From positions 2,352,924-2,416,923 of the forward strand of contig NZ_JABMCZ010000003.1 in NCBI RefSeq assembly GCF_013186535.1: a stretch of DNA of 64,000 nucleotides, read 5' to 3'. A program made the position numbers and the translations under genes. The stretch is from Nocardia terpenica (GTDB lineage: Bacteria > Actinomycetota > Actinomycetes > Mycobacteriales > Mycobacteriaceae). The notes beneath the pieces were generated by a model. That model made no database searches and was not told where the DNA came from. It saw only the letters and a program-made list of their open reading frames with translations. Shown here piece by piece: positions 26,239-35,117 of this stretch (positions within the stretch are counted from its first letter, which is position 1; each line of letters begins with the position of its first letter).

Positions 26239-28677
26239 GTGGGCAAGGCGCGTGACGAACTCTCGGGCGGCGCAACGGATCTGGTCCGGGCGCGGGACCA
26301 GTTGCTCGACGGCGGCGACACCCGCCACCCCCGTCTCGATGCCGAGGCGCTGCGCGGGGCGCTGGTCGATCTGCACGATCTGTGGCTCACCGCCAAGGGG
26401 GCCGAGCTCGGCATCACCGGCGACAGCGGCCTCGCCGTGGTCGCGGTCGGCGGGCTGGGTCGCCGGGAGATGCTGCCGTATTCGGACCTGGATCTGGTGC
26501 TGCTGCACGACGATGTGGATCCGGCGCGGGTCGCCGAGGTGGCCGACCGGCTCTGGTATCCGCTGTGGGACGCCCACCTCAAGCTCGACCACAGCGTGCG
26601 TTCGGTGCCGCAGGCGCTGCGGGTGGCCGCCGACGACCTCACCGCCGCGCTCGGCCTGCTCGACGCCCGCCACATCGTGGGCGACGCCGAGCTGAGCAAT
26701 CTGCTCATCGGCGGGGTGCGCCGCGAGTGGCGCACCGGAATCCGTTCCCGCTTCGGCGATCTGGTGGAGCAGGCGCAGGCTCGCTGGAAGCGCAACGGCG
26801 AGATCGCCCACCGCGCCGAACCGGATCTGAAGAACGGGCGCGGCGGCCTGCGCGACATCCAGCTGCTCGACGCGCTCGCCATCGCCCAATTGACCGATGC
26901 CATGCCCGGACTCGGCCCGGACGTGCCGGGCGGCGGCCTGAAGCAGGCGCACCGGCGGCTGCTCGACGTGCGCACCGAACTGCATCGGGTGGCGGGTCGC
27001 TCCCGCGACCAGCTGCGCGCCCAGGACGCCGACGAGATCGGCGCCGCGCTGCGCATCGGCGATCGTTTCGACCTGGCCCGCACGCTCAGCGACGCCGCCC
27101 GCACGGTCGGCTACTCCGTCGACGTCGGCCTGCGCACGGCCGGAAACGCCCTGCCCCGACGCGGATTGGCGCGGCTGCGCCGCATGCCGGTGCGCCGTCC
27201 GCTCGACGAAGGCGTGGTCGAGCACGCCGGGGAGGTGGTGCTGGCCCGCGACGCCCGGCCGCGGCGCGATCCCGGCCTGATACTGCGGGTGGCGGCGGCG
27301 TCGGCGCAGAGCGGGCTGCCGATGGCGGCCACCACGCTCAACCGCCTCTCCGAGGACGCCCCCGAGCTGCGCGAGCCCTGGCCGCGCGAGGCGGTCAACG
27401 ACCTGCTGGTGCTGCTGGGCGCGGGCCGCGGCACCGTCGACGCGGTGGAGGCGCTGGACCGGACGGGCCTGTGGGGCAGGCTGTTTCCGGAATGGGGCGC
27501 GGTGCGCGATCTGCCGCCGCGCGATGCCGTGCACATCTGGACCGTGGACCGGCACCTGGTCGAGACCGTGGCCTACGCGAGCGCGCTGACCACCCGCGTG
27601 GCCCGCCCGGACCTGCTGCTGCTCGGCGCGCTGCTGCACGATATCGGCAAGGGCCGCACCGAGGATCACAGCGTGGTCGGCGCCGAACTGGCCCTCAGCA
27701 TCGGCCGCAGGCTGGGACTGTGGCCCTCGGACGTGCGCACGCTGGGCGCGATCGTCCGGCACCATCTGCTGCTGCCGGACACCGCGACCCGCCGCGACCT
27801 GGCCGATCCCGCGACGGTGCGGATGGTCGTCGACGCGCTCGGCGGCGATCCGCAGCTGCTGGAGCTGCTGAACACGCTCGCCGAGGCCGACTCGCTGGCC
27901 ACCGGGCCGGGCGTGTGGGGCGACTGGAAGGCGTCGCTCATCGGCGATCTGGTGCGCCGCTGCCGACTGGCCATGGCGGGAGAGCCGCAGCCGCAACCGG
28001 ATCCGATCGCGCCCGAACTGCTCGACAAGGCCAAGGCGGGCGGCGTGCACGTGGAGCTGCGGCCCGGCGACGGCCGCTACACCCACGTCGTCACCGTCAT
28101 CGCCCCCGATACGCCGGGCCTGCTGTCGGAGGCCGCCGGGGTGCTCGCCCTGCATTCGCTGCGGGTGCTGTCGGCGTCGCTGGGCGGCGCGGGGGAGGCG
28201 ACCGTCGACACCTTCGTCGTCACCCCGAAATTCGGCGATCCGCCCGACGCCGGGCTGCTGCGCCAGGAGCTGATCCGCGCGATCAACGGCGACCTGGACC
28301 TGGCGGCGGTGCTGGCGAAGAAGGAGCGCGAGGCCGGGCTGCGGCCCAGCCCGTACGCGCACGCCCGGCCCCGCGTGCTGTGGACCGACACCTCGATGCC
28401 CGGCCAGGTGCTGCTGGAACTGCGCGCCGAGGACCGGATCGGGCTGCTCAGCCGGTTGGCGGCGGCGCTGTCGGGGGCCGGGGCCGATGTGCGGTGGGCG
28501 AAGGTGGTCACCCACGGCGCGGCCGTGGTGGACGTGTTCTGTCTGGATCTGGGGGACTCCGACGGGCCGCGGCGGCGGGCCGAGATCGAGGCCGCGGTGC
28601 TCGCGGTGGTTCCGCAACCGGAGCCGAAGAAGCCGGGGGAAACGGACGCCGACACCGGGTCCGGGGGCAGTTACTGA
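26239..28677 (+). CDS. glnD: PII uridylyl/adenylyltransferase GlnD
   Basis: GlnD modifies PII on Tyr51 and removes the group again; in actinobacteria it is reported to use AMP. The 812-residue protein has the nucleotidyltransferase motif GLGRREMLPYSDLDLVLL at 72 (Asp83 and Asp85), a long helical region, an HD phosphohydrolase motif LLHDIGKGRTEDHSVVG at about 465 (His467, Asp468), and two ACT domains at the C-terminus (TPGLLSEAAG and DRIGLLSRLA). I chose the GTG at 26239, preceded by GGGGTGGTGGG. The frame is open back to 26119, with another GTG at 26221. Confidence 0.96.
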   Translation: MGKARDELSGGATDLVRARDQLLDGGDTRHPRLDAEALRGALVDLHDLWLTAKGAELGITGDSGLAVVAVGGLGRREMLPYSDLDLVLLHDDVDPARVAEVADRLWYPLWDAHLKLDHSVRSVPQALRVAADDLTAALGLLDARHIVGDAELSNLLIGGVRREWRTGIRSRFGDLVEQAQARWKRNGEIAHRAEPDLKNGRGGLRDIQLLDALAIAQLTDAMPGLGPDVPGGGLKQAHRRLLDVRTELHRVAGRSRDQLRAQDADEIGAALRIGDRFDLARTLSDAARTVGYSVDVGLRTAGNALPRRGLARLRRMPVRRPLDEGVVEHAGEVVLARDARPRRDPGLILRVAAASAQSGLPMAATTLNRLSEDAPELREPWPREAVNDLLVLLGAGRGTVDAVEALDRTGLWGRLFPEWGAVRDLPPRDAVHIWTVDRHLVETVAYASALTTRVARPDLLLLGALLHDIGKGRTEDHSVVGAELALSIGRRLGLWPSDVRTLGAIVRHHLLLPDTATRRDLADPATVRMVVDALGGDPQLLELLNTLAEADSLATGPGVWGDWKASLIGDLVRRCRLAMAGEPQPQPDPIAPELLDKAKAGGVHVELRPGDGRYTHVVTVIAPDTPGLLSEAAGVLALHSLRVLSASLGGAGEATVDTFVVTPKFGDPPDAGLLRQELIRAINGDLDLAAVLAKKEREAGLRPSPYAHARPRVLWTDTSMPGQVLLELRAEDRIGLLSRLAAALSGAGADVRWAKVVTHGAAVVDVFCLDLGDSDGPRRRAEIEAAVLAVVPQPEPKKPGETDADTGSGGSY

Positions 28678-28832
28678 ATGGTCGCCCCGACCCGAAAGTT
28701 GCCGGCAAACTGGTCGATTGCTGGTTAACAAGATTGTTGCTTGCCATTTGCCGCAACCTCTGTCGCATGTGACCTGCGCCACTCTACTATCGGACGGGTC
28801 CGGTTGTCTCGGTGCGTGAGGGGAGCGGGTCG

Positions 28833-29144
28833 GTGGCAATTGAGGTCGTCTCCGCGTCGATGATGACCAGCGATGAAACGCAGCACATCGCACGCTGCGT
28901 CGGCGGCGATCGCTGGGTGGTCTCCTGGTTGCCCGGCCGCACCCTGTCCGGCCAACAGGCCGTCACCGCCATGACCATCGCCGCCACGGTCAGCCGAACC
29001 GAGCCGACCGAAGCCGAATGGTCCATGCTCGACAACATGGCCCTGGAACTCGGCCTCACCGCCCGCGAAGCCGTAGGCATGGTCACCTCCGAAGACCGCG
29101 ACATCCGCCAAACCCCCCGCCCCCGCCGCCGCACCCTCGAGTAG
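28833..29144 (+). CDS. Hypothetical protein of about 103 residues
   Basis: The likely start is the GTG at 28833, eight bases after GAGGGGAG; a second in-frame GTG lies at 28812. The protein has an N-terminal part with VGGDRWVVSWLPGRTLSGQQ, a helical middle AVTAMTIAATVSRTEPTEAE and a basic tail ending RPRRRTLE. It looks like a small DNA- or protein-binding protein, but I recognise no family. It lies alone between glnD and ffh, 120 bases before the ffh start. Confidence 0.6.
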   Translation: MAIEVVSASMMTSDETQHIARCVGGDRWVVSWLPGRTLSGQQAVTAMTIAATVSRTEPTEAEWSMLDNMALELGLTAREAVGMVTSEDRDIRQTPRPRRRTLE

Positions 29145-29264
29145 GGCGCGGCACTCACTCTTGCCCCGGCACGCTTTTGGCCGGGGCGAATCCGTCAGGT
29201 CGCGCGTTCCCCGTACCCTGGTATGTCGAGTGATGTCCCTCGAGTAACCCCAGGAGCGCGATCG

Positions 29265-30836
29265 GTGTTCGAATCACTGTCCGACCGGTTGACCGGTGCC
29301 CTCAAGGATTTGCGCGGTAAAGGGCGTCTGTCACCGGCCGATATCGACGCGACCGCCCGCGAGATCCGGCTGGCCCTGCTCGAGGCCGACGTAGCGCTCC
29401 CGGTGGTCCGACAGTTCATCGCCCGGATCAAGGAGCGCGCCAAGGGCGCCGAGGTCTCCGGGGCGCTGAATCCGGCGCAGCAGGTCGTCAAGATCGTCAA
29501 CGAGGAGCTGGTCGGCATCCTCGGTGGCGAGACGCGGCGGCTGCAGTTCGCCAAGAACCCGCCGACGGTGATCATGCTCGCCGGTCTGCAGGGCGCCGGT
29601 AAGACCACGCTCGCGGGCAAGCTCGCGAAATGGCTGAAGGGCCAAGGGCATACGCCGCTGCTGGTGGCCTGTGACCTGCAGCGCCCGGGCGCGGTCACCC
29701 AGCTGCAGGTGGTCGGCGAGCGGGCCGGGGTGCCGGTATTCGCGCCGCATCCGGGCACCTCGATCGGCGGCGGCGAGAACGCGCTCGGCGTCACGGCCGC
29801 CGACCCGGTCGAGGTGGCGCAGGCCGGTGTCGAGGAGGCCCGGCAGCGGCAGTACGACATCGTCATCGTCGACACCGCCGGCCGCCTCGGCATCGACGAG
29901 GAGCTCATGCGGCAGGCCGCGGGCATCCGCGACGCCGTGCAGCCCGACGAGACGCTGTTCGTGCTCGACGCCATGATCGGTCAGGACGCGGTCAGCACGG
30001 CCGAGGCGTTCCGCGACGGTGTCGGCTTCACCGGCGTCGTGCTCACCAAGCTCGACGGCGACGCCCGCGGCGGCGCCGCGCTGAGCGTGCGCGAGGTCAC
30101 CGGCGTCCCGATCCTGTTCGCCTCCACCGGTGAGAAGCTCGAGGACTTCGACGTCTTCCACCCGGACCGCATGTCCAGCCGCATCCTCGGCATGGGCGAC
30201 CTGCTCACCCTCATCGAGCAGGCCGAACAGGTCTACGACCAGCGGCAGGCCGAGGACGCCGCCCGCAAGATCGGCTCCGGCGAGCTCACCCTCGAGGACT
30301 TCCTCGAGCAGATGCTGGCCATCCGCAAGATGGGCCCGATCGGCAACCTCTTAGGCATGCTGCCGGGCGCGGGCCAGATGAAGGACGCCATCGCCCAGGT
30401 CGACGACAAGCAACTGGACCGGGTGCAGGCCATCATCCGCGGCATGACCCCGGCCGAGCGCGCGAACCCGAAGATCATCAACGCCTCCCGCCGCCTGCGC
30501 ATCGCCAACGGCTCCGGCGTCGCGGTCTCGGACGTGAACCAGCTGGTCGACCGCTTCTTCGAGGCCCGCAAGATGATGGCCGCCATGGGTCGGCAGATGG
30601 GCCTGCCCGGCTCCCGCCGCGGCGGCAAGAACGCCAAGAAGGGGAAGAAGGGCAAGAAGGGCGGCCGCGGCCCGACCCCGCCGAAGATGCGCGGCGGCTT
30701 CCCCGGCATGCCCGCCCTGCCCGGTGGCATGCCCGCGGGCTTCCCCGACCTGTCGGACATGCCCGCCGGTCTCGACCAGCTGCCGCCGGGCCTCGACGGC
30801 ATCGATCTGTCGAAGCTGAAGTTCCCCAAGAACTAG
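29265..30836 (+). CDS. ffh: Signal recognition particle protein Ffh
   Basis: Ffh binds 4.5S RNA and signal sequences as they leave the ribosome, then docks on FtsY. The 523-residue protein starts at the GTG at 29265 (VFESLSDRLTGALKDL), which follows CCAGGAGCGCGATCG; 14 upstream in-frame codons look untranslated. NG domain motifs are GLQGAGKTTLAGKLAKW at 107, DTAGRLGIDEELM and TKLDGDARGGAALS. The methionine-rich M domain begins at about 330 (MLAIRKMGPIGNLLGMLPGA). The C-terminus is extended by a KGKKGKKGG basic patch and a Gly/Pro/Met tail. Confidence 0.97.
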   Translation: MFESLSDRLTGALKDLRGKGRLSPADIDATAREIRLALLEADVALPVVRQFIARIKERAKGAEVSGALNPAQQVVKIVNEELVGILGGETRRLQFAKNPPTVIMLAGLQGAGKTTLAGKLAKWLKGQGHTPLLVACDLQRPGAVTQLQVVGERAGVPVFAPHPGTSIGGGENALGVTAADPVEVAQAGVEEARQRQYDIVIVDTAGRLGIDEELMRQAAGIRDAVQPDETLFVLDAMIGQDAVSTAEAFRDGVGFTGVVLTKLDGDARGGAALSVREVTGVPILFASTGEKLEDFDVFHPDRMSSRILGMGDLLTLIEQAEQVYDQRQAEDAARKIGSGELTLEDFLEQMLAIRKMGPIGNLLGMLPGAGQMKDAIAQVDDKQLDRVQAIIRGMTPAERANPKIINASRRLRIANGSGVAVSDVNQLVDRFFEARKMMAAMGRQMGLPGSRRGGKNAKKGKKGKKGGRGPTPPKMRGGFPGMPALPGGMPAGFPDLSDMPAGLDQLPPGLDGIDLSKLKFPKN

Positions 30837-30851
30837 CCAGCGCCAGGATTC

Positions 30852-30877
30852 AGGGGCGAGCCGATCGGCTCGCCCCT
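30852..30877 (+). terminator. Terminator after ffh
   Basis: AGGGGCGAGCCGATCGGCTCGCCCCT is a perfect 26-base palindrome lying 15 bases after the ffh stop. It can fold as a hairpin with an 11-bp or longer stem on either strand. The downstream side is GTTCGG, without a T-run, which is common in actinobacteria. Confidence 0.8.
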
Positions 30878-31087
30878 GTTCGGCGTCGGCGGGTGTCAGG
30901 AGGGCTCGACTGGCGGCCGTAACGTCGTCGGTCGCGGCGTCGACATCGGGGGCGTATCGTGCGCCAGTCCCTGTTGATCTTCCTGTGCCGCAGGCGATTT
31001 CGACCTGAGATCACGCACCGTGCATTCCGTGAACAAAGGTCGCGTCGTCGTGCCGGTGAACTCCGGCAGCGGCGCAGAAGAAGGACA

Positions 31088-31498
31088 ATGATGAATTACA
31101 CGCTCCGCATGGCGGGTTGGTTGGTGGGCGGCGCCGCGGCGATCGCCTTGGCCGGTTGCACACCCTCGGCGAACACCTCCGGCGGCCCGCTCCCGAGTAG
31201 CGCACCGACGACGATCGCGGCCCCCGCCGCCCCGCTCCCGGCCGCCGGAACGACCGAGCCACCGATGTCGGCCGCACCGGCACCCGCCCCGAACGATCTC
31301 GGCGCGGTGCCGCAGCCGGCCGCCAGCTGCGACCGGAGCTCGTATGTCAATTCGAACGGGCAGTGCGTGCATCGCCCCGAATCGGCCTCGGCGCCGCCGC
31401 CGGGCGCGACCGCGCAGTGCAAGGACGGGACCTACAGTTTCAGCACGCACCGCTCCGGCACCTGCTCGAGCCACGGTGGTGTAGCAGTGTTCTTCTGA
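31088..31498 (+). CDS. DUF3761 lipoprotein
   Basis: This 136-residue protein has a lipoprotein signal, GWLVGGAAAIALAGC, with the lipidated Cys at about residue 23. A Pro/Ala-rich linker follows, and the C-terminus carries the DUF3761 motif CKDGTYSFSTHRSGTCSSHG (ending GVAVFF). The ATG at 31088 is preceded by AGAAGAAGGAC; earlier in-frame codons are not protein-like. DUF3761 domains are small disulfide-rich extracellular modules of unknown role in actinobacteria. It stands alone, 80 bases before the amidohydrolase gene. Confidence 0.85.
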   Translation: MMNYTLRMAGWLVGGAAAIALAGCTPSANTSGGPLPSSAPTTIAAPAAPLPAAGTTEPPMSAAPAPAPNDLGAVPQPAASCDRSSYVNSNGQCVHRPESASAPPPGATAQCKDGTYSFSTHRSGTCSSHGGVAVFF

Positions 31499-31579
31499 CC
31501 GGCGCACTCCGGAATCGACGGTGGCATGATCTCGGTCATGCCACTGCTCTTTCCAGGGGAACGGCGACCAGGAGGCGGT

Positions 31580-32680
31580 ATGCGGCTGCATCTGCGGGGA
31601 GTGGTGCTCCCGGACGACGAGGTGCGCGATCTGTGGGTGTGCGACGGCCGGATCTCGTTCGAGCCGATTCGCGACGCCGAAACCCTGTGTGCGACAGGCT
31701 GGATCGTGCCCGGACTGGTCGACGCGCATTGCCACGTCGGCATCCGTTACGGCGGCGGGCACGAGGATCGCGCCGGTGCGATCGCCCAGGCCGAGACCGA
31801 GCGCGACGCGGGCGCGCTGCTGCTGCGCGACGCCGGATCCCCGATCGACACCCGCTTCATCGACGAGCGTGCGGACCTGCCGAAGATCATCCGCGCCGGG
31901 CGGCACATCGCCCGGCCCAAGCGCTACATCCGCGAACTGGGCATCGAGCTGGACGACGAGCGGGATCTGCCGGACATCGTCGCCGAGCAGGCGCGGCGGG
32001 GCGACGGCTGGGTCAAGATCGTCGGCGACTGGATCGACCGCGCGGCGGGCGACCTGCGCCCGCTGTGGAGCGACGCGATCCTGAAGGAGGCCATCGACGC
32101 CGCCCACCGCGAGGGCGCCCGCGTCACCGCGCACGTCTTCGGCGAGGACGCGCTCGGCGGCCTGATCGGCGCGGGCATCGACTGCATCGAACACGGCACC
32201 GGGCTCACCGACGAGACCATCGAGGCGATGGTCCGGCACGGCACCGCGCTCGTACCCACCCTGATCAATATCGCGACATTCCCCGAAATCGCCGACGGCG
32301 CAACCAAATACCCCGCCTACGCGACCCACATGCGCGACCTGCACCGCCGCGTCCGAGACACGGTGGCCGCCGCCCACGACGCGGGCGTACCCATCTACGC
32401 CGGCACCGACGCGGGCGGCGGCATCCACCACGGCCGCATCGCCGACGAGATCGAGGCCCTGGCAGCCGCGGGCCTCACCCGCCACGAGGCATTGGCCGCC
32501 GCCTCCTGGAAGGCCCGCGCCTGGCTCGGCCGCCCGAGCATCGAACCCGACGCCCCCGCGGATTTCGTTGTGTACGAGGCGGACCCACGCAGCGGCCGGT
32601 CCGCACTGGACACACCCGCCTACGTGGTGCTCCGCGGGCGGGTGTACCCACGCCGCGATCCGGTCACCGGACATCGCTGA
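31580..32680 (+). CDS. Amidohydrolase family protein
   Basis: This 366-residue protein has the amidohydrolase metal site: the HxH motif in VPGLVDAHCHVGIRYGGGHE, a carboxylated-Lys or bridging position in DGWVKIVGDWID, a later His in VTAHVFGEDAL, and the Asp in YAGTDAGGGIHHGRI. The start at 31580 follows GACCAGGAGGCGG; the 18 upstream codons are not needed. A homologous amidohydrolase sits after ffh in M. tuberculosis (Rv2915c), so the position is conserved. The substrate is unknown; imidazolonepropionase-like activity is one possibility. Confidence 0.92.
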   Translation: MRLHLRGVVLPDDEVRDLWVCDGRISFEPIRDAETLCATGWIVPGLVDAHCHVGIRYGGGHEDRAGAIAQAETERDAGALLLRDAGSPIDTRFIDERADLPKIIRAGRHIARPKRYIRELGIELDDERDLPDIVAEQARRGDGWVKIVGDWIDRAAGDLRPLWSDAILKEAIDAAHREGARVTAHVFGEDALGGLIGAGIDCIEHGTGLTDETIEAMVRHGTALVPTLINIATFPEIADGATKYPAYATHMRDLHRRVRDTVAAAHDAGVPIYAGTDAGGGIHHGRIADEIEALAAAGLTRHEALAAASWKARAWLGRPSIEPDAPADFVVYEADPRSGRSALDTPAYVVLRGRVYPRRDPVTGHR

Positions 32681-32732
32681 CGGGCGGGGTGTATCCGTCT
32701 CTGCGGCCGTATCCCTCGCCATGGACGGCGAT

Positions 32733-32745
32733 GTTATGGCATAAC
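32733..32745 (+). promoter_or_regulatory. Palindromic operator-like site before the methyltransferase gene
   Basis: GTTATG-G-CATAAC is a perfect 6-1-6 inverted repeat, 30 bases before the methyltransferase ATG. It is unusually AT-rich for this genome. Its last base begins the 16-base sequence CGGACCGCAGTCGGAG that is repeated on the other side of the gene. Confidence 0.45.
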
Positions 32746-33551
32746 GGACCGCAGTCGGAGTGAGAGGACGAGGCGATGGGTGTGGTCTCGGCGGAGGAGC
32801 GGCGCGGGCAGTACGGGGTGGACGCACCGCCGGTGGCGCTCATGCTCGGCGGGTTCGCCGTGGTTTATCTGGTGCTCGCGGTGACCCTGGGCCCGGCCTT
32901 CAGTTCGGCGGTCGGCTGGTTCTTCTTCGCCTTGGCCGTGGCGATGACGGTGCAGTTCGTGCTGTACATGCATGCCACTCGCCGCGGCAAGTTCCAGGTC
33001 TGGGGCGAACTGCTGGACGGATTGGGCCTGCGCGGCGACGAGCGCCTGCTGGATATGGGTTGCGGGCGCGGCGCCGTGCTGCTGGCCGCGGCCCGTCGGT
33101 TGCCGAACGGCCGCGCGGTCGGCGTCGATCTGTGGCGCTCGGTCGACCAGTCCGGCAACGAGCAGGCCGCCACCGAGCGCAATGCCGCCGCCGAGGGCGT
33201 CGCCGATCGCATCGAGCTGCGCACCGGCGATATGACCGGGCTTCCGTTCCGCGACGGCGAGTTCGATGTGGTCGTCTCGAGCCTCGCCATCCACAACATC
33301 AACTCCACCGAGGGCCGGGCCGATGCCGTCCGCGAGGCGCTGCGCGTGCTGCGTCCCGGTGGTCGCCTGCTCATCGCCGACATCCGCAACCTGCCCAAAT
33401 ATCGGAACACTCTCGCCGAGGCCGGTGCGCTCGATATCACGGTGCGATCGCTGGGCTGGCGGATGTGGTGCGGCGGGCCGTGGGTGGCCACCAGGGCCAT
33501 CTCCGCCACGGCGCCCGCGAGGATGTAAGGGATACCGGACCGCAGTCGGAG
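32745..33551 (+). repeat. 16-bp direct repeat flanking the membrane methyltransferase gene
   Basis: CGGACCGCAGTCGGAG occurs at 32745-32760 and again at 33536-33551, just before and just after the methyltransferase gene. The two copies are identical and in the same direction. They could mark a cassette gained or lost by recombination, or paired regulatory sites upstream of the methyltransferase and the Uma2-family gene. Confidence 0.5.
32776..33528 (+). CDS. Membrane-anchored class I SAM methyltransferase
   Basis: This 250-residue protein has two N-terminal membrane spans (about residues 19-62) and then a class I methyltransferase domain. SAM-binding marks are LLDMGCGRGAVLLAAARRLP and the acidic strand end AVGVDLW; SSLAIHNINSTEGRADAVRE and ALRVLRPGGRLLIADIRNLP are the usual later motifs. 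It belongs to the UbiE-like group, with the C-terminal WCGGPWVATRA region. The substrate is likely a membrane lipid or quinone, but this is inferred only from the anchor. It is flanked by identical 16-bp repeats. Confidence 0.87.
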   Translation: MGVVSAEERRGQYGVDAPPVALMLGGFAVVYLVLAVTLGPAFSSAVGWFFFALAVAMTVQFVLYMHATRRGKFQVWGELLDGLGLRGDERLLDMGCGRGAVLLAAARRLPNGRAVGVDLWRSVDQSGNEQAATERNAAAEGVADRIELRTGDMTGLPFRDGEFDVVVSSLAIHNINSTEGRADAVREALRVLRPGGRLLIADIRNLPKYRNTLAEAGALDITVRSLGWRMWCGGPWVATRAISATAPARM

Positions 33552-33642
33552 CGGAATGCAAGAATGGTCTCGAGGTAGCCCGGAATGAGGTGACCGGCCG
33601 CCCAGGCGCACGGAGCTGAAGCTGAGCAGATCGGACGGGGAA

Positions 33643-34227
33643 ATGACCATGACCGCCGAGGTTTCTACGATTCACCCCCTGGGGCCCATGACTGTGGAAG
33701 ACTGGCTGGCCGAAGATCAGCCTGCCGATGGTTCTCGACTCGAGCTCATCCTGGGGTACCTCTACATGACACCGCCGCCTACGGGCTCGCATCAGCACGC
33801 CACCTTCCGACTTGCGCTCTGGCTGGACGATTCGCTCAAAGCTGCTGGTCGTAGTGATCTGCATGTTCTTCCCGGAGTTGGTGTTCGACTGAGCACCGCG
33901 TTCCGGACCGGCGTTATTCCCGATGTCGTCGTCGTGGATGTCGATGTCAACCACACCAGCTTCGCGCCCGACAACGTGGTCCTCGCGGTGGAGGTCTGGT
34001 CGTCCGGCAACACCCGGGCGGAGCGCGACACCAAAGTGGCTGCCTACGCGGGCGCGCGTATCCCGTATCTCTGGATTGTGGAGCTGCCGGACGGGCAACC
34101 GGCCAAGTTCTGGGGTTATCGGTTCGGTCAGACCGGCTATCGGCAGGAGATCTTCGCCGAGGCTGGTGAGGCGATCATGCCTCCGGCTCCGGTGAAGGTC
34201 GAGGTGCCGACCGCAGATCTGCGCTGA
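33643..34227 (+). CDS. Uma2-family (DUF820) predicted endonuclease
   Basis: This 194-residue protein belongs to the Uma2/DUF820 family of PD-(D/E)xK restriction-nuclease-like proteins. It shows the N-terminal MTVEDWLAE...SRLELILGYLY (family Glu), then IPDVVVVDV (family Asp), VLAVEVWSSGNTRAERDTKV (E-x-W and Lys of the active site) and IPYLWIVELPD. Such genes are abundant in cyanobacteria and actinobacteria and have no fixed role. It is single, with its own start and about 200 bases to rpsP. Confidence 0.9.
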   Translation: MTMTAEVSTIHPLGPMTVEDWLAEDQPADGSRLELILGYLYMTPPPTGSHQHATFRLALWLDDSLKAAGRSDLHVLPGVGVRLSTAFRTGVIPDVVVVDVDVNHTSFAPDNVVLAVEVWSSGNTRAERDTKVAAYAGARIPYLWIVELPDGQPAKFWGYRFGQTGYRQEIFAEAGEAIMPPAPVKVEVPTADLR

Positions 34228-34276
34228 CTCGGCCCGATTTCTGCCCCACCGGACTCGTCTGGCAAAATGGACCACC

Positions 34277-34291
34277 GTCCTCGTCGAGGAC
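34277..34291 (+). promoter_or_regulatory. Hairpin in the rpsP leader
   Basis: GTCCTC-GTC-GAGGAC forms a short 6-bp stem with a 3-base loop about 145 bases upstream of rpsP. The 207-base gap before rpsP probably holds the promoter of the rpsP-trmD operon, but no clear -35/-10 pair stands out. The hairpin might be a leader regulatory element. Weak evidence. Confidence 0.25.
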
Positions 34292-34434
34292 AGTGTCAGC
34301 CCGTCTCCGGTTACGTACCGCGCGGCGGTCACACACTCTACGCAAAACCGGGCCCGTACCCCGTGCGGGCTGCTGAATTGCGCCGTGACCAATCCGGTCG
34401 TCTTCGGGCGGCCGACACCGAAAGGCATCAGCTC

Positions 34435-34875
34435 ATGGCTGTTCGTATCAAGCTCACCCGGCTCGGGAAGATCCGCAACCCGCAGTACCGCATCGTCATC
34501 GCGGATGCGCGCACCCGCCGGGACGGCCGGGCGATCGAGAACGTCGGCAAGTACCACCCGAAGGAAGAGCCCTCGCTGATCGAGGTCGACTCCGAGCGCG
34601 TGCAGTACTGGCTGGGTGTCGGCGCGCAGCCGACCGAGCCGGTCAAGCGCCTGCTGGAGATCACCGGCGACTGGCAGAAGTTCAAGGGCCTGCCGGGCGC
34701 CGAGGGCACCCTGAAGGTCAAGGCCCCCAAGCCCTCCAAGCTGGACCGCTTCAACGCCGCCCTGGCCGCCGCCGACAACGAGCCGGTCGCCGAGGCCGTG
34801 ACCCCGAAGAAGAAGGCCGCCAAGAAGGCCGACGAGGCCGCCGGTGCGGACGCCGCGACCGAGGCTGCCGAGTAA
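34435..34875 (+). CDS. rpsP: Ribosomal protein bS16
   Basis: bS16 is a small-subunit ribosomal protein. The N-terminal 80 residues are canonical: MAVRIKLTRLGKIRNPQYRI, then ADARTRRDGRAIENVGKYHP and VGAQPTEPVKRLLEITGDW. The protein is 146 residues, longer than the usual 80-90, because of an Ala/Lys-rich acidic-basic tail (KKKAAKKADEAAGADAATEA), as in other actinobacterial bS16. The ATG at 34435 follows GAAAGG. Its TAA stop overlaps the next ATG, so it leads a coupled ribosome-assembly operon. Confidence 0.98.
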   Translation: MAVRIKLTRLGKIRNPQYRIVIADARTRRDGRAIENVGKYHPKEEPSLIEVDSERVQYWLGVGAQPTEPVKRLLEITGDWQKFKGLPGAEGTLKVKAPKPSKLDRFNAALAAADNEPVAEAVTPKKKAAKKADEAAGADAATEAAE

Positions 34876-35117
34876 TGAGCGCGGTCGTCGCCGATGCCGT
34901 CGAACATCTGGTTCGCGGCATCGTCGCCAATCCCGACGACGTCCGGGTCGAGCTGATCACCAGCCGCCGCGGCCGCACCGTCGAGGTGCACGTCCATCCG
35001 GATGATCTGGGCAAGGTGATCGGCCGCGGCGGCCGCACCGCCACCGCCCTGCGCACCCTCGTCGCCGGTATCGGCGGCCGGGGGATCCGGGTCGACGTGG
35101 TCGATACAGATCAGTAA
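34875..35117 (+). CDS. khpA: KH-domain RNA-binding protein KhpA
   Basis: This 80-residue protein is the conserved KH-domain RNA chaperone (KhpA/YlqC). The GxxG loop of the KH fold is in DDLGKVIGRGGRTATALRTL. It starts within the TAATG overlap with rpsP and ends in another TAATG overlap with rimM. The same order (rpsP, KH protein, rimM, trmD) occurs in mycobacteria and Bacillus. It binds small and ribosomal RNAs in other bacteria; direct targets here are not visible. Confidence 0.95.
   Translation: MSAVVADAVEHLVRGIVANPDDVRVELITSRRGRTVEVHVHPDDLGKVIGRGGRTATALRTLVAGIGGRGIRVDVVDTDQ

Noticed and set aside
25951..28893. A 980-residue open frame opposite glnD
   Set aside because: Antisense shadow with repeated His/Arg/Gln; glnD has complete motifs on the other strand.
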